Numbered from the stretch's first letter, positions 1-7,515 are shown. The stretch: 17,671 nt of DNA from Wenyingzhuangia sp. (GCA_020628175.1 JAHDFK010000025.1:1-17671), one strand, 5' to 3'. The notes: generated by a model not told the origin, from the sequence alone. Made by a program: numbers and translations.

Positions 1-54
1 TATAAAAGAACTAAACCCTATTTTTAAAACTTACACAAATTGTGGGACAGTGTC
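1..54. mobile_element. End of an IS256-family-like insertion sequence (left edge)
   Basis: This segment is the exact reverse complement of 17618-17671. Identity stops at base 55 (T here, where the other copy would require G), which marks the IS boundary. Read outward from base 54, the tip begins GACACTGTCCCACAATTT and continues TGTGTAA. This resembles the IS256 terminal repeat as I remember it (GATAAAGTCC...AATTGTGTAA). About 25 bp would be the terminal inverted repeat and the rest subterminal IS sequence. The transposase gene lies outside the window, so the family call rests on the tip alone. Confidence 0.7.
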
Positions 55-69
55 TGATTTATTTTATAA

Positions 70-924
70 TTACTTAATTAAATGTTCTTTATGATAAGCA
101 ATCATATTATCTATAGGACGCTGAATGGCTCCAGAAAAGTTTAAATCAAATTTTGCAGCTACTTTTTCTAATATGTTAGAAAAATAATACGCCACAGAAC
201 CTATAAAATAAATAGGCGTTTCTTTTCCTTTTCCATAAGGCAACACTCTATATCTAAAAAACTCTTCTACTCCTTTTTCTATCAAACCTGTTATATAATC
301 ATGGTCTTTAAACTCAAACATAAATGCAGAATGCGACGCTAAGTAGGTATTTGGCGCATCTCCTTGATACAATTGTTCTTTAATATAATCTGCCTCTAAA
401 TTAAATTCTTCTTTAAACTTATTTTTAATTTCAGCAGGCATAATATCATAGTAATAATCTCTTAGTAATTTTTTACCAAAGTAATTACCACTTGCTTCAT
501 CCATAATAGCCCAACCTAAAGAAACCGTACAATTGGTTACGTTTGTTCCATCAAAATAACAACTATTAGAGCCTGTTCCTAAAATACATACAATAGAAGG
601 TTTTCCTTGAGATGCCGCATATACCGCTGCCAACATATCTTCTGCAACAACAATCTCAGCATTTGGAAATACTTTTTCAAAAACTGTTGTTAATGTTTCT
701 GCTGCTTTTGCCGTACCACAACCTGCTCCGTAAAAAAATACTTGAGTAATTTTTGTAGCATCTTTCTGAATAGCATCGTTAGCCAACACTCTTTCTTCTA
801 AAAGATCTTCTTCTACAATTGCAGGGTTTAGACCTTCTGTTCTTGTTTTAAACTTCTCACTTTTGTCTTGATGTAACGCTATCCAATCTACTTTGGTAGA
901 TCCTCCGTCTGCTATTAAAATCAT
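70..924 (-). CDS. N-acetylglucosamine kinase-like protein (BadF/BadG/BcrA/BcrD ATPase family)
   Basis: A 284-residue actin-fold sugar kinase that probably phosphorylates N-acetylglucosamine or a related amino sugar with ATP in the cytoplasm, feeding cell-wall or chitin sugar recycling. The phosphate-1 loop is DGGSTKVDW at residues 6-14, the phosphate-2 loop is GTGSNS at 116-121, a DEASGNYFG segment lies at 142-150 where related kinases have DEGSG, and an adenosine-type GSVAYY lies at 242-247. Length is normal for the family and the ATG start sits directly before the first motif. The upstream rpsA terminator implies a separate promoter in 925-975; only a one-mismatch -7 box (TATCTTTA, minus strand, 956-963) is visible. 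The stop codon is 15 bp from the IS end and no terminator remains between them. The exact substrate cannot be read from the sequence. Confidence 0.85.
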   Translation of the reverse strand: MILIADGGSTKVDWIALHQDKSEKFKTRTEGLNPAIVEEDLLEERVLANDAIQKDATKITQVFFYGAGCGTAKAAETLTTVFEKVFPNAEIVVAEDMLAAVYAASQGKPSIVCILGTGSNSCYFDGTNVTNCTVSLGWAIMDEASGNYFGKKLLRDYYYDIMPAEIKNKFKEEFNLEADYIKEQLYQGDAPNTYLASHSAFMFEFKDHDYITGLIEKGVEEFFRYRVLPYGKGKETPIYFIGSVAYYFSNILEKVAAKFDLNFSGAIQRPIDNMIAYHKEHLIK

Positions 925-975
925 AGGTACAGATTTATTCTAAATTGATTCCTTGTAAAGATACAAATATCACAT

Positions 976-1010
976 AAAAAAAGCTGCTTTGATTTCTCAA
1001 AACAGCTTTT
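976..1010 (-). terminator. Rho-independent terminator of rpsA
   Basis: The arms 979-992 and 997-1010 form a 14-bp stem with one mismatch. On the minus strand the loop reads GAAA, and the stem is followed by a run of seven T (982 down to 976). It begins 23 bp past the rpsA stop codon and before the kinase gene, so it should separate the two transcripts. Confidence 0.85.
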
Positions 1011-1032
1011 AATATTTTAGGATTTGAAACTA

Positions 1033-2823
1033 TTATTTTCCTTCCATTTTTTTCTTTAAGTCAGCTAATCCAGCGATATCTCCAAAAGTAGATTTCTCTG
1101 ATGCTTCAACTTTCTTAGCTTGTGCTTTAACATTTTTAGCTTCTGCTTCTTTAAAAGTAGCAGTATGAGAAGCAACAATTCTTCTAAATTCTTTAGAGAA
1201 CTCAATTACTTTAAAAGTTTCTGTATCTCCTTTGTTAATTTTAGAACCGTCTTCTTTTTCTAATAAACGTCCTGGTACGAAAGCTTCAACTCCACCTTCA
1301 AACTCAACAACTGCTCCTTTATCAGTTTTCTCTTTAACAGTACCTTGGTGGTCTGTGTTTAAAGCGAAAGTTGCTTCGTGAGCATCCCAAGGGTTATCTT
1401 GAGTTTGCTTGTGTCCTAAGTTTAATTTTCTGTTTTCAACATCTAATTCTAATACTTGAACATCTAATTTATCACCTACAGCAACAAAGTCTGATGGGTG
1501 CTTAATTTTCTTAGTCCAAGATAAATCAGAAATGTAAACCAATCCATCAATACCTTCTTCTAACTCAACAAAAACTCCAAAGTTAGTGTAGTTACGTACC
1601 ACTCCGTTGTGAGTAGAACCTACTGGGTATTTAGATGTAATATCAGCCCATGGATCTGGGTGTAATTGCTTAATACCTAATGACATTTTACGCTCTTCTC
1701 TATCTAAAGTTAAGATTTGCGCATCAACTTCATCACCTACCTTTACGAAATCTTGTGCAGAACGTAAGTGTGTAGACCAAGACATTTCAGAAACGTGGAT
1801 CAATCCTTCAACTCCTTCAGCAACTTCGATAAATGCACCGTAATCAGCTAAAACAACTACTTTACCTTTAACTTTGTCTCCAATAGATAAATCAGCATTT
1901 AAAGCATCCCAAGGGTGTTGAGATAATTGCTTTAATCCTAATTGGATTCTTGTTTTCTTATCGTCAAAATCTAAAATTACAACGTTTAATTTTTGATCTA
2001 ACTCCACTACCTCTGATGGGTGGTTGATTCTAGACCAAGATAAATCTGTAATGTGAATTAAACCATCAACTCCTCCTAAATCTACGAATACACCGTAAGA
2101 AGTAACGTTTTTCACAATACCTTCTAATACTTGACCTTTTTCTAATCCAGAAATAATTTCTCTCTTCTGAACTTCGATATCAGCCTCAATTAATGCTTTG
2201 TGAGATACTACAACGTTTTTAAATTCGTGGTTGATTTTTACAACTTTGAATTCCATTGTTTTGTCTACATACTGATCGTAATCTCTAATTGGCTTTACAT
2301 CAATTTGAGATCCTGGCAAGAATGCTTCAATTCCAAAAACATCAACAATCATACCTCCTCTAGTTCTACACTTAACGTATCCGTTAACTACTTCACCAGA
2401 CTCTTGAGCAGCAATAACTCTATCCCAAGCCTTAATAACTCTTGCTTTCTTATGAGACAATACTAATTGTCCAGAGTGATCTTCTCTTCTATCAACTAAA
2501 ACCTCTACTTTATCTCCAACAGCTAAGTTAGGATTGTAACGGAATTCGTTTAAAGAAATAACTCCTTCTGACTTAGAGTTAATATCGATGATCGCGTCAC
2601 GATCTGTAATACGAACAACAGTTCCTTCTATTACATCACGCTCATTTACGAAACCTACAGTTCCTTCTAAAGCAGCATCAAATTCTTTTAATTGAGCCTC
2701 GTCAACTTCGTCAATACCTTCTTCGTACTTGTGCCAGTTAAAATCTGCTAAAAATTGTTGTGGGTTTGCTTGTGCAGCTGATTGCTCTTGAGCTTCTACT
2801 GCGTTTGTGTTTTCTTCAGACAT
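1033..2823 (-). CDS. rpsA: 30S ribosomal protein S1
   Basis: A 596-residue ribosomal protein S1, which binds mRNA on the small subunit and promotes initiation on weakly structured leaders. Six OB-fold S1 repeats can be placed at about 64-127, 146-212, 232-300, 317-387, 404-473 and 491-560. The middle repeats carry the signature patterns GVFVDLGGVDGLIHITDLSW, GAFIEV...GLIHVSEMSW and GVFVEL...GLVYISDLSW. The N-terminus is an acidic, glutamine-rich extension and the C-terminus a charged Lys/Ala-rich tail. Length is typical for Bacteroidota. No Shine-Dalgarno precedes the ATG; the upstream bases are AT-rich, as is usual in Flavobacteriia, where initiation depends little on anti-SD pairing. The gene looks monocistronic, with its own promoter (2919-2948), a leader of about 90 nt and the terminator at 976-1010. 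Confidence 0.97.
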   Translation of the reverse strand: MSEENTNAVEAQEQSAAQANPQQFLADFNWHKYEEGIDEVDEAQLKEFDAALEGTVGFVNERDVIEGTVVRITDRDAIIDINSKSEGVISLNEFRYNPNLAVGDKVEVLVDRREDHSGQLVLSHKKARVIKAWDRVIAAQESGEVVNGYVKCRTRGGMIVDVFGIEAFLPGSQIDVKPIRDYDQYVDKTMEFKVVKINHEFKNVVVSHKALIEADIEVQKREIISGLEKGQVLEGIVKNVTSYGVFVDLGGVDGLIHITDLSWSRINHPSEVVELDQKLNVVILDFDDKKTRIQLGLKQLSQHPWDALNADLSIGDKVKGKVVVLADYGAFIEVAEGVEGLIHVSEMSWSTHLRSAQDFVKVGDEVDAQILTLDREERKMSLGIKQLHPDPWADITSKYPVGSTHNGVVRNYTNFGVFVELEEGIDGLVYISDLSWTKKIKHPSDFVAVGDKLDVQVLELDVENRKLNLGHKQTQDNPWDAHEATFALNTDHQGTVKEKTDKGAVVEFEGGVEAFVPGRLLEKEDGSKINKGDTETFKVIEFSKEFRRIVASHTATFKEAEAKNVKAQAKKVEASEKSTFGDIAGLADLKKKMEGK

Positions 2824-2918
2824 TTGTCTAAATAATTTTGTATCTAGCTGACTGTTAGTTTTTTGAGTGAGTAACTACAACTAAAGATGTTATTTTATAT
2901 ATATTTTCTTCCTTATTA

Positions 2919-2948
2919 CAAACCTAGCTCACGTAAAAGGACTGCAAA
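2919..2948 (-). promoter_or_regulatory. rpsA promoter, Bacteroidota type (-33 TTTG, -7 TAGGTTTG)
   Basis: On the minus strand, TAGGTTTG (2926-2919) matches the Bacteroidota -7 element TAnnTTTG. A TTTG (2948-2945) lies upstream, leaving about 18 bp between its TTG and the -7 box, the expected spacing to the -33 element. This is the only promoter in the window where both elements are convincing. It predicts a transcript start near 2912 and a leader of about 90 nt. A second -7-like match, TATATTTG, lies at 2952-2945. Confidence 0.6.
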
Positions 2949-3103
2949 TATACAAATAATTTCAAAGCTAACACATCAGTAAATCAGATTTTTATAATAG
3001 AAAAAAATCAAAAGTTTAAATTCTAATAAAATTCTTAAATCGGTTTAACCTTTAATATAAAAACAGTCTTTGGTTTATCTCCCTTCAAAAAAAGTATACT
3101 ATT

Positions 3104-3748
3104 CTAACTTAATACAGCATACTTTTTATTGTATGGATCTAGCATCACTAATAAGAACAACAACACAAAAACTACCTCTATCAACTCCCATTTTTTACCA
3201 TGAGGAATCGTCATAACAATAGCAATTGCTACTAAAAACAAACCTGAATGTTGTAATTTAGGTACATGAATTCCAAAACGATCTATGGTATTTTTTACCC
3301 ATGTATTTTTTGTATATAAAAAATACATTACAAAAAAATACACAAAAATAACAACACCTAAACCTAATGAAAATATTACCTTATTGACCTTTACTCCATT
3401 AATTTTAAGATTGTGTAAATTGGTTTCTCCTTGTAAATTATTTTCTGCTAAATACCCTGTTGTTTCAATATCAAAAATTCTTTGTCCCCAAGAAATTTCT
3501 TCTCCAAAGCCAAAAAACATCATTAGGGCTAAAAAAATATAAAAGCCTTTTTGGTATTTTGTTAAATTACTACTTCTAAATATTTTTGCGAACACTAAAA
3601 TAGCTCCCACCAACATTCCAATCGCTGTTAAATTTTCATAAATACCATCTTCCTGAATTAAGTACATATAAATATTTTCTGAGTAAAAATAACTCAACCC
3701 TGTTACAGGAATACCTATAATTAATATTTTCAACAATAATTTTAGCAT
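3104..3748 (-). CDS. Uncharacterised multi-pass membrane protein with GEEISWGQR motif
   Basis: I do not recognise a named function. From the ATG at 3748 the protein has 214 residues. The frame stays open to a GTG at 3763, but that GTG overlaps a -7-like box (3763-3770), so ATG is preferred. Hydrophobic segments fall at about 2-22, 40-56, 68-81, 124-145, 168-182 and 186-203. A conserved-looking polar stretch after the third, GEEISWGQR (82-90), is followed by NLQGETNLHN (104-113); this EEISWGQR...NLHNL pattern recurs in other bacterial hypothetical membrane proteins. The acidic, Trp, Gln, Arg and His residues near the membrane could form an active or metal site, which is inference. It lies 55 bp beyond the dsbD stop on the same strand and may be partly cotranscribed with it. 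Confidence 0.7.
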   Translation of the reverse strand: MLKLLLKILIIGIPVTGLSYFYSENIYMYLIQEDGIYENLTAIGMLVGAILVFAKIFRSSNLTKYQKGFYIFLALMMFFGFGEEISWGQRIFDIETTGYLAENNLQGETNLHNLKINGVKVNKVIFSLGLGVVIFVYFFVMYFLYTKNTWVKNTIDRFGIHVPKLQHSGLFLVAIAIVMTIPHGKKWELIEVVFVLLFLLVMLDPYNKKYAVLS

Positions 3749-3762
3749 AATTCTATTTTTCA

Positions 3763-3770
3763 CAAATGTA
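3763..3770 (-). promoter_or_regulatory. -7 box TACATTTG upstream of the membrane protein gene
   Basis: An exact match to TAnnTTTG on the minus strand, ending 14 bp before the ATG at 3748. No clear TTG lies at -33. If used, it gives a leader of roughly ten bases and excludes the GTG start at 3763. Confidence 0.35.
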
Positions 3771-3803
3771 GTTAAATCCTATGGTAAGTTTAAAACTCTG
3801 TAT

Positions 3804-5741
3804 TTATTTATTAGCTTCCAAACCTGTTTTTAACCATTGTAAGTACTCCGCTACATTAGGAGTATAGCCTACAGGTTGTATAAGATCGTTTCCATCAGAA
3901 TTTAAAACCGCATAAAAAGGTTGTGCATTTGTTTTGTATCTTTCTTCTTGTAGTTCAGACCATTTTTGACCTTTGTATCTATAAGGTTTTCCTGTTTTAG
4001 GCGAATATTGCTCCTTTATAAATTTCTTCCTATCATCAACATGTAAAGAAATAAGCACTACTTTATTCTGAATAATATCTAAAACCGATTGATCCGTCCA
4101 TACGTTTTGTTCCATTTTTCTACAATTCACACATGCATAACCAGTAAAATCTAACAAAATAGGTTTATTAACTTTCTGAGCATATTCTACTCCCTGATCA
4201 TAATCATTAAAAGCCATTATATTATAAGGCTGTACTATGTGAGCTCCTTCTGGCAAATCTGTATGCGATTGATTTACTGCTAAACTCCCACTTCCTCCTA
4301 ATCCGTTTGGCGACTCGCTATACTCTAACGGTGGTACAAAAGCTCCTACCAATTTTACAGGTGCTCCAAAAAGACCTGGCAACAAATAAAACACGAATGT
4401 AAAACTTGCAATCGCTAACAACAATCTAGCTACAGACAATTGTTCTACCGCCTGATAATCATGAGGAAGTCTAATTTTACCTAAAAGATACACTCCTAAC
4501 AACAAGAAAATAACAATCCAAATGGCAATAAACACTTCTCTTTCTAACCAGTGTGCTTGTAACACCAAATCGGCATTTGATAAAAATTTAAAAGCTAAAG
4601 CCAATTCTAAAAACCCTAAAACCACTTTAACTGTATTTAACCATCCTCCAGATTTTGGTAATGAGTTCATCCAACCCGGAAAAACAGCAAACAATGTAAA
4701 AGGTATTGCTATTGCCATAGAAAAACCTAACATAGAAATAATAGGAGCTACTCCTCCATGCGCTGCAGATTCTACCAATGCGGTACCCACAATAGGTCCC
4801 GTACAAGAAAAAGAAACAACAGCCAATGCCAATGCCATAAAAAATATTCCTACAAGCCCTCCTCTATCAGCTTTTTCATCTAATTTAGTTCCCCAAGAGC
4901 TTGGTAACACCAACTCGTAAGCTCCTAAAAAAGACAAGGCAAAAAACACCAGTATTGCAAAAAATATAACGTTAAAAGCAACGCTTGTAGATAATTTATT
5001 TAAGGCATCTGCACCAAAAACACCAACTACCAAAGTACCCAACAACACATAAATTACAACAATACAAATACCGTAAACAATAGCATTTTTAATACCTACA
5101 GCTCTATTTTTACTTTGCTTCGTAAAAAAGCTCACCGTCATAGGTATCATAGGAAACACACAAGGTGTTAACAAAGCAGAAAGTCCTGCCAAAAAACTTA
5201 ACACAAATAACAACCAATAGCTCTTGTTACTCTTTTCTACAGCGTCTACAGAGTTTAAATCTACACTTTTTTCACTAAGGCTTGTGTTTTGAATTTTAGA
5301 TAAATCATACACTAAATCAATTTCTTGTGGCGCCAAACAACGTTCGTCATTGCAACTCATAAACTCTACCGAGGCTGTTAACGTATTTGCATGAACAGTA
5401 TTTGTTAGTACTTGTTTAAAAATAGCTTTGCCTTCAATATATTTCACACGCATTTCAAATGTAGGATCATCAAATTCGTGCCCTTTAGGCTCCTCTGTTT
5501 TCCCTTTTAGCTCTAAATCTTTTGGATAATAAAATTTGGTAGCAACTGGCCCTCCTTCTTCTATAAACTGCCCATAGATATGCCATCCTTTTTCTATAGA
5601 AGCTTTAGAAACTAAAACAACTTCTTTAGCTTCATTTAATTCTACAGAAGTTGTCCATTTTACAGGATCAAAAATTTGTGCATTACTTACACTGGTTACT
5701 AAAAATGTAATGACAAGTACTATATATAATTTAAATTTCAT
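3804..5741 (-). CDS. dsbD: DsbD-type thiol:disulfide interchange protein
   Basis: A 645-residue inner-membrane reductase that passes electrons from cytoplasmic thioredoxin to periplasmic proteins. All three DsbD modules are present. After a signal peptide (about 1-22) comes a periplasmic immunoglobulin-like alpha domain with the Cys pair in SCNDERC (C130, C135). A polytopic beta (CcdA-like) domain spans about 175-460, with C194 in TPCVFPMIP and C313 in SCTGPIVG. The C-terminal thioredoxin-like gamma domain carries CVNC (C537-C540). Six cysteines in the expected places suggest an active relay. The frame opens one codon earlier with TTG; the ATG at 5741 is the natural start. It lies 55 bp after the NUDIX gene on the same strand with no promoter seen between, so cotranscription is plausible. 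Likely roles are cytochrome c maturation and disulfide isomerisation. Confidence 0.92.
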   Translation of the reverse strand: MKFKLYIVLVITFLVTSVSNAQIFDPVKWTTSVELNEAKEVVLVSKASIEKGWHIYGQFIEEGGPVATKFYYPKDLELKGKTEEPKGHEFDDPTFEMRVKYIEGKAIFKQVLTNTVHANTLTASVEFMSCNDERCLAPQEIDLVYDLSKIQNTSLSEKSVDLNSVDAVEKSNKSYWLLFVLSFLAGLSALLTPCVFPMIPMTVSFFTKQSKNRAVGIKNAIVYGICIVVIYVLLGTLVVGVFGADALNKLSTSVAFNVIFFAILVFFALSFLGAYELVLPSSWGTKLDEKADRGGLVGIFFMALALAVVSFSCTGPIVGTALVESAAHGGVAPIISMLGFSMAIAIPFTLFAVFPGWMNSLPKSGGWLNTVKVVLGFLELALAFKFLSNADLVLQAHWLEREVFIAIWIVIFLLLGVYLLGKIRLPHDYQAVEQLSVARLLLAIASFTFVFYLLPGLFGAPVKLVGAFVPPLEYSESPNGLGGSGSLAVNQSHTDLPEGAHIVQPYNIMAFNDYDQGVEYAQKVNKPILLDFTGYACVNCRKMEQNVWTDQSVLDIIQNKVVLISLHVDDRKKFIKEQYSPKTGKPYRYKGQKWSELQEERYKTNAQPFYAVLNSDGNDLIQPVGYTPNVAEYLQWLKTGLEANK

Positions 5742-5796
5742 CAATATATTATTTAAGCCTTCAGACGTTATTTCGTTTTTTACTTTACAGGTAAAT

Positions 5797-6393
5797 CTAT
5801 AAAATATCTTCTAGTAATAATTTAATATTTCCATAAGTGTTCGATAAACACTTTATCGACTCCTCTTTGTTTTTGTAACAAACCTCCGTTATACCTTCTT
5901 CTAACTGCGGTTTTAAAGCTTGCTTGTCTTTATTTGTACGCATTAAAAACCAATAAGTGATTTTTAAAATTTGTTTATTTTTATGTTGAAAAACATGATA
6001 CGTTGTTTCTAACTCATTAGCAATTACCAAGCCACTTACATTACACTCTTCTTCGACCTCTCGAATAGCTGCAACTTCTTTTGTTTCTCCTTTTTCTATA
6101 TGCCCCTTGGGTAAATCCCAGGTATCAAACCTGTAAATCCATAGAAACTCGTCGTTTTTATTTTGCACGACACCCCCTGCTGCTTCTCTAACTTCAAAAT
6201 TATTTCTAAAACTTAACCAGTCATTTTGCAAATTATCACAAATAACATTTATTTTTGCCGTAGGTTTCTGAGAAACCCTATTTAAAATAAATTGCAAATC
6301 AAGTTCCTTAAAATAGAAAGACTCAAATGATTCGAAACGATTCTCTGAGTCTGTAAAAAAAACTGGAACTTCATTGATAAAAACTTTATACAT
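5797..6393 (-). CDS. NUDIX hydrolase
   Basis: A 198-residue protein with a complete Nudix box at 97-119: G97, E103, R111-E112 and the E114-E116 cluster in REVEEECNV, with Asn where the consensus has the last Gly. The preceding DLPKGHIEKGE is typical. The roughly 66-residue N-terminal extension has no motif I recognise. The family cleaves nucleoside diphosphates linked to another group; the substrate here cannot be read. The frame is open upstream to 6462, but that would run into pyrE and its start; the ATG at 6393 gives MYKVFINE and fits. It is divergent from pyrE with 7 bp between start codons. The NUDIX-pyrE pair is, from memory, conserved in Flavobacteriaceae, hinting at a nucleotide-related role. 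Confidence 0.88.
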   Translation of the reverse strand: MYKVFINEVPVFFTDSENRFESFESFYFKELDLQFILNRVSQKPTAKINVICDNLQNDWLSFRNNFEVREAAGGVVQNKNDEFLWIYRFDTWDLPKGHIEKGETKEVAAIREVEEECNVSGLVIANELETTYHVFQHKNKQILKITYWFLMRTNKDKQALKPQLEEGITEVCYKNKEESIKCLSNTYGNIKLLLEDIL

Positions 6394-6396
6394 TTG
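6389..6396 (+). promoter_or_regulatory. -7 box TACATTTG of pyrE, overlapping the NUDIX start codon
   Basis: An exact TAnnTTTG match ending 4 bp before the pyrE ATG at 6401; it includes the bases of the divergent NUDIX start codon (6391-6393). No good TTG is seen at -33. Normal spacing would put the transcript start at or near the ATG, so pyrE mRNA could be leaderless. Confidence 0.4.
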
Positions 6397-6400
6397 CCCT

Positions 6401-7048
6401 ATGATTTTTGACAAAGATACAGCAAATAATACAGCAGAACAGCTTTTAAAAATAAAAGCCATTAAACTACAACCTAACGATCCTTTTACATGGGCATCTG
6501 GTTGGAAATCTCCTATTTATTGCGATAATAGAATTACACTATCTTATCCCGTAATTAGAAATTTCTTAAAATCGAATATGGCCAAAGCTATTGAAGATAA
6601 ATACGGAAAACCCGATGTAATTGCAGGTGTAGCAACAGGTGCTATTGCCATTGGAGTATTGGTTGCACAAGAATTAGGTATTCCTTTTGTATATGTGAGA
6701 CCTGAACCTAAAAAACACGGTCGTAAAAACCAAATAGAAGGATATTTAGAAAAAGGTTCTAACGTAGTTGTTGTAGAAGATTTGATAAGTACAGGAAAAA
6801 GTAGCTTACAAGCGGTAGAAGCTTTAAAAGAAGCTGAAGTAAACATTAAAGGAATGATGGCTATATTTACGTACGGATTTCCTATTGCCGATGAAAATTT
6901 TGAAAAAGCAAATGTTACTCTAACTACTTTAAGTAATTACGATATTTTATTAGAGCAAGCTGCTAAAGAAAGCTACATTACAGATAGCGAACTAGAACTT
7001 GTACAAAATTGGAGAAAAACTCCAGATCAATGGAATAACAAAGCATAA
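6401..7048 (+). CDS. pyrE: Orotate phosphoribosyltransferase
   Basis: A 215-residue cytoplasmic enzyme that joins orotate to PRPP to give orotidine 5'-monophosphate in UMP synthesis. The PRPP-binding motif is VVVVEDLISTGKSS at 122-135. The flexible catalytic loop KKHGRKNQIEG is at 104-114 and the orotate-side WKSPIYCDNR segment at 35-44. Length is normal. The frame extends upstream to 6374, but the ATG at 6401 gives the usual N-terminus and avoids overlap with the NUDIX gene. It is transcribed alone: a long palindromic terminator begins right after the stop codon. Confidence 0.95.
   Translation: MIFDKDTANNTAEQLLKIKAIKLQPNDPFTWASGWKSPIYCDNRITLSYPVIRNFLKSNMAKAIEDKYGKPDVIAGVATGAIAIGVLVAQELGIPFVYVRPEPKKHGRKNQIEGYLEKGSNVVVVEDLISTGKSSLQAVEALKEAEVNIKGMMAIFTYGFPIADENFEKANVTLTTLSNYDILLEQAAKESYITDSELELVQNWRKTPDQWNNKA
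6412..6419 (-). promoter_or_regulatory. -7 box TATCTTTG of the NUDIX gene, inside pyrE
   Basis: An exact TAnnTTTG match on the minus strand, 18 bp upstream of the NUDIX ATG and within pyrE codons 4-7. No convincing TTG lies at -33. With the pyrE box at 6389-6396, the two promoters face away from each other and overlap both start codons. Confidence 0.4.
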
Positions 7049-7088
7049 ATTAAAAAAGCATCTTAAAATTTTAAGATGCTTTTTTAAT
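7049..7088 (+). terminator. Perfect 40-bp palindromic terminator after pyrE
   Basis: A perfect inverted repeat centred at 7068/7069 that starts one base past the pyrE stop codon. The GC-containing core GCATC/GATGC lies between an A6 and a T6 run, so it can end transcripts on either strand. On the minus strand it could also stop birA transcripts that read through the SRPBCC gene. Confidence 0.88.
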
Positions 7089-7098
7089 ACAATTCATT

Positions 7099-7106
7099 TA
7101 TATTTG
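7099..7106 (+). promoter_or_regulatory. -7 box TATATTTG upstream of the SRPBCC gene
   Basis: An exact TAnnTTTG match, 19 bp before the ATG at 7126 and directly after the pyrE terminator, where a new promoter is expected. No TTG at -33 was found. Confidence 0.4.
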
Positions 7107-7125
7107 CGTTTATACACAACAGAAC

Positions 7126-7515
7126 ATGCAATTAGAAACTCAGAAAATCGAAATAAAAAAATCAAAAGAAGAAGTTTATACTTTTTTAGGTGATTTAAAA
7201 AACTTTGAACAATTGATGCCTGAATCTATTCAGAAGTTTGAAGTTGATGGAGAGTCCTTTTTATTTGCTTTGTCTGGAATGCCAGAGATTCGATTGGTCT
7301 TAAAAGAAAAATCACCTCATAGTAAAATAATTTTAGGTGCTGCTTCTAGTAAATTAGACTTTAGCTTAATTACAGAATTAGAAACTATTGATGAGAATAC
7401 GACTGCCGCACAATTATTTTTTGACGGTAAATTCAATCCTATGATGGCAATGATGGTTAAAAAACCATTGACCAATTTCATAAACGCGCTAAGTGATAAT
7501 TTAAAAAATATTTAA
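7126..7515 (+). CDS. SRPBCC (START-like) domain protein
   Basis: A 129-residue, single-domain protein. The opening LETQKIEIKKSKEEVYTFL followed by DLKNFEQLMPESI matches the start of SRPBCC/polyketide-cyclase folds (beta strand, then 'V..fl.d...~~lmP'). A FFDGKFNPMM segment and a closing helix LTNFINALSDNL complete the fold. These proteins form a hydrophobic cavity, and the ligand here is unknown. There is no signal peptide or membrane segment. The gene sits between pyrE and birA; this placement recurs in Flavobacteriaceae from memory. Its stop codon overlaps that of the convergent birA by sharing TTAA at 7512-7515, and no terminator lies between them. Confidence 0.75.
   Translation: MQLETQKIEIKKSKEEVYTFLGDLKNFEQLMPESIQKFEVDGESFLFALSGMPEIRLVLKEKSPHSKIILGAASSKLDFSLITELETIDENTTAAQLFFDGKFNPMMAMMVKKPLTNFINALSDNLKNI

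Noticed and set aside
2200..2466. 88-codon plus-strand reading frame
   Set aside because: It lies antisense inside rpsA, which is unmistakable. The AT-rich code on the opposite strand gives open frames by chance, and the product has no family features. The same holds for the other frames opposite ftsH, dsbD, pyrE and gcvP.
2824..3103. Small gene or RNA in the longest gap (280 bp)
   Set aside because: Apart from the rpsA promoter and leader, only AT-rich sequence is seen, with no convincing start-stop frame or strong hairpin.
3749..3763. GTG start for the membrane protein at 3763
   Set aside because: The GTG overlaps a TAnnTTTG box, and an ATG five codons later leaves the membrane segment intact. 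The call is moderately sure, as GTG is used elsewhere in the window.
6394..6462. N-terminally extended NUDIX protein starting at 6462
   Set aside because: The extension would overlap the start of pyrE, and MYKVFINE from 6393 is a sensible start with a -7 box directly upstream.
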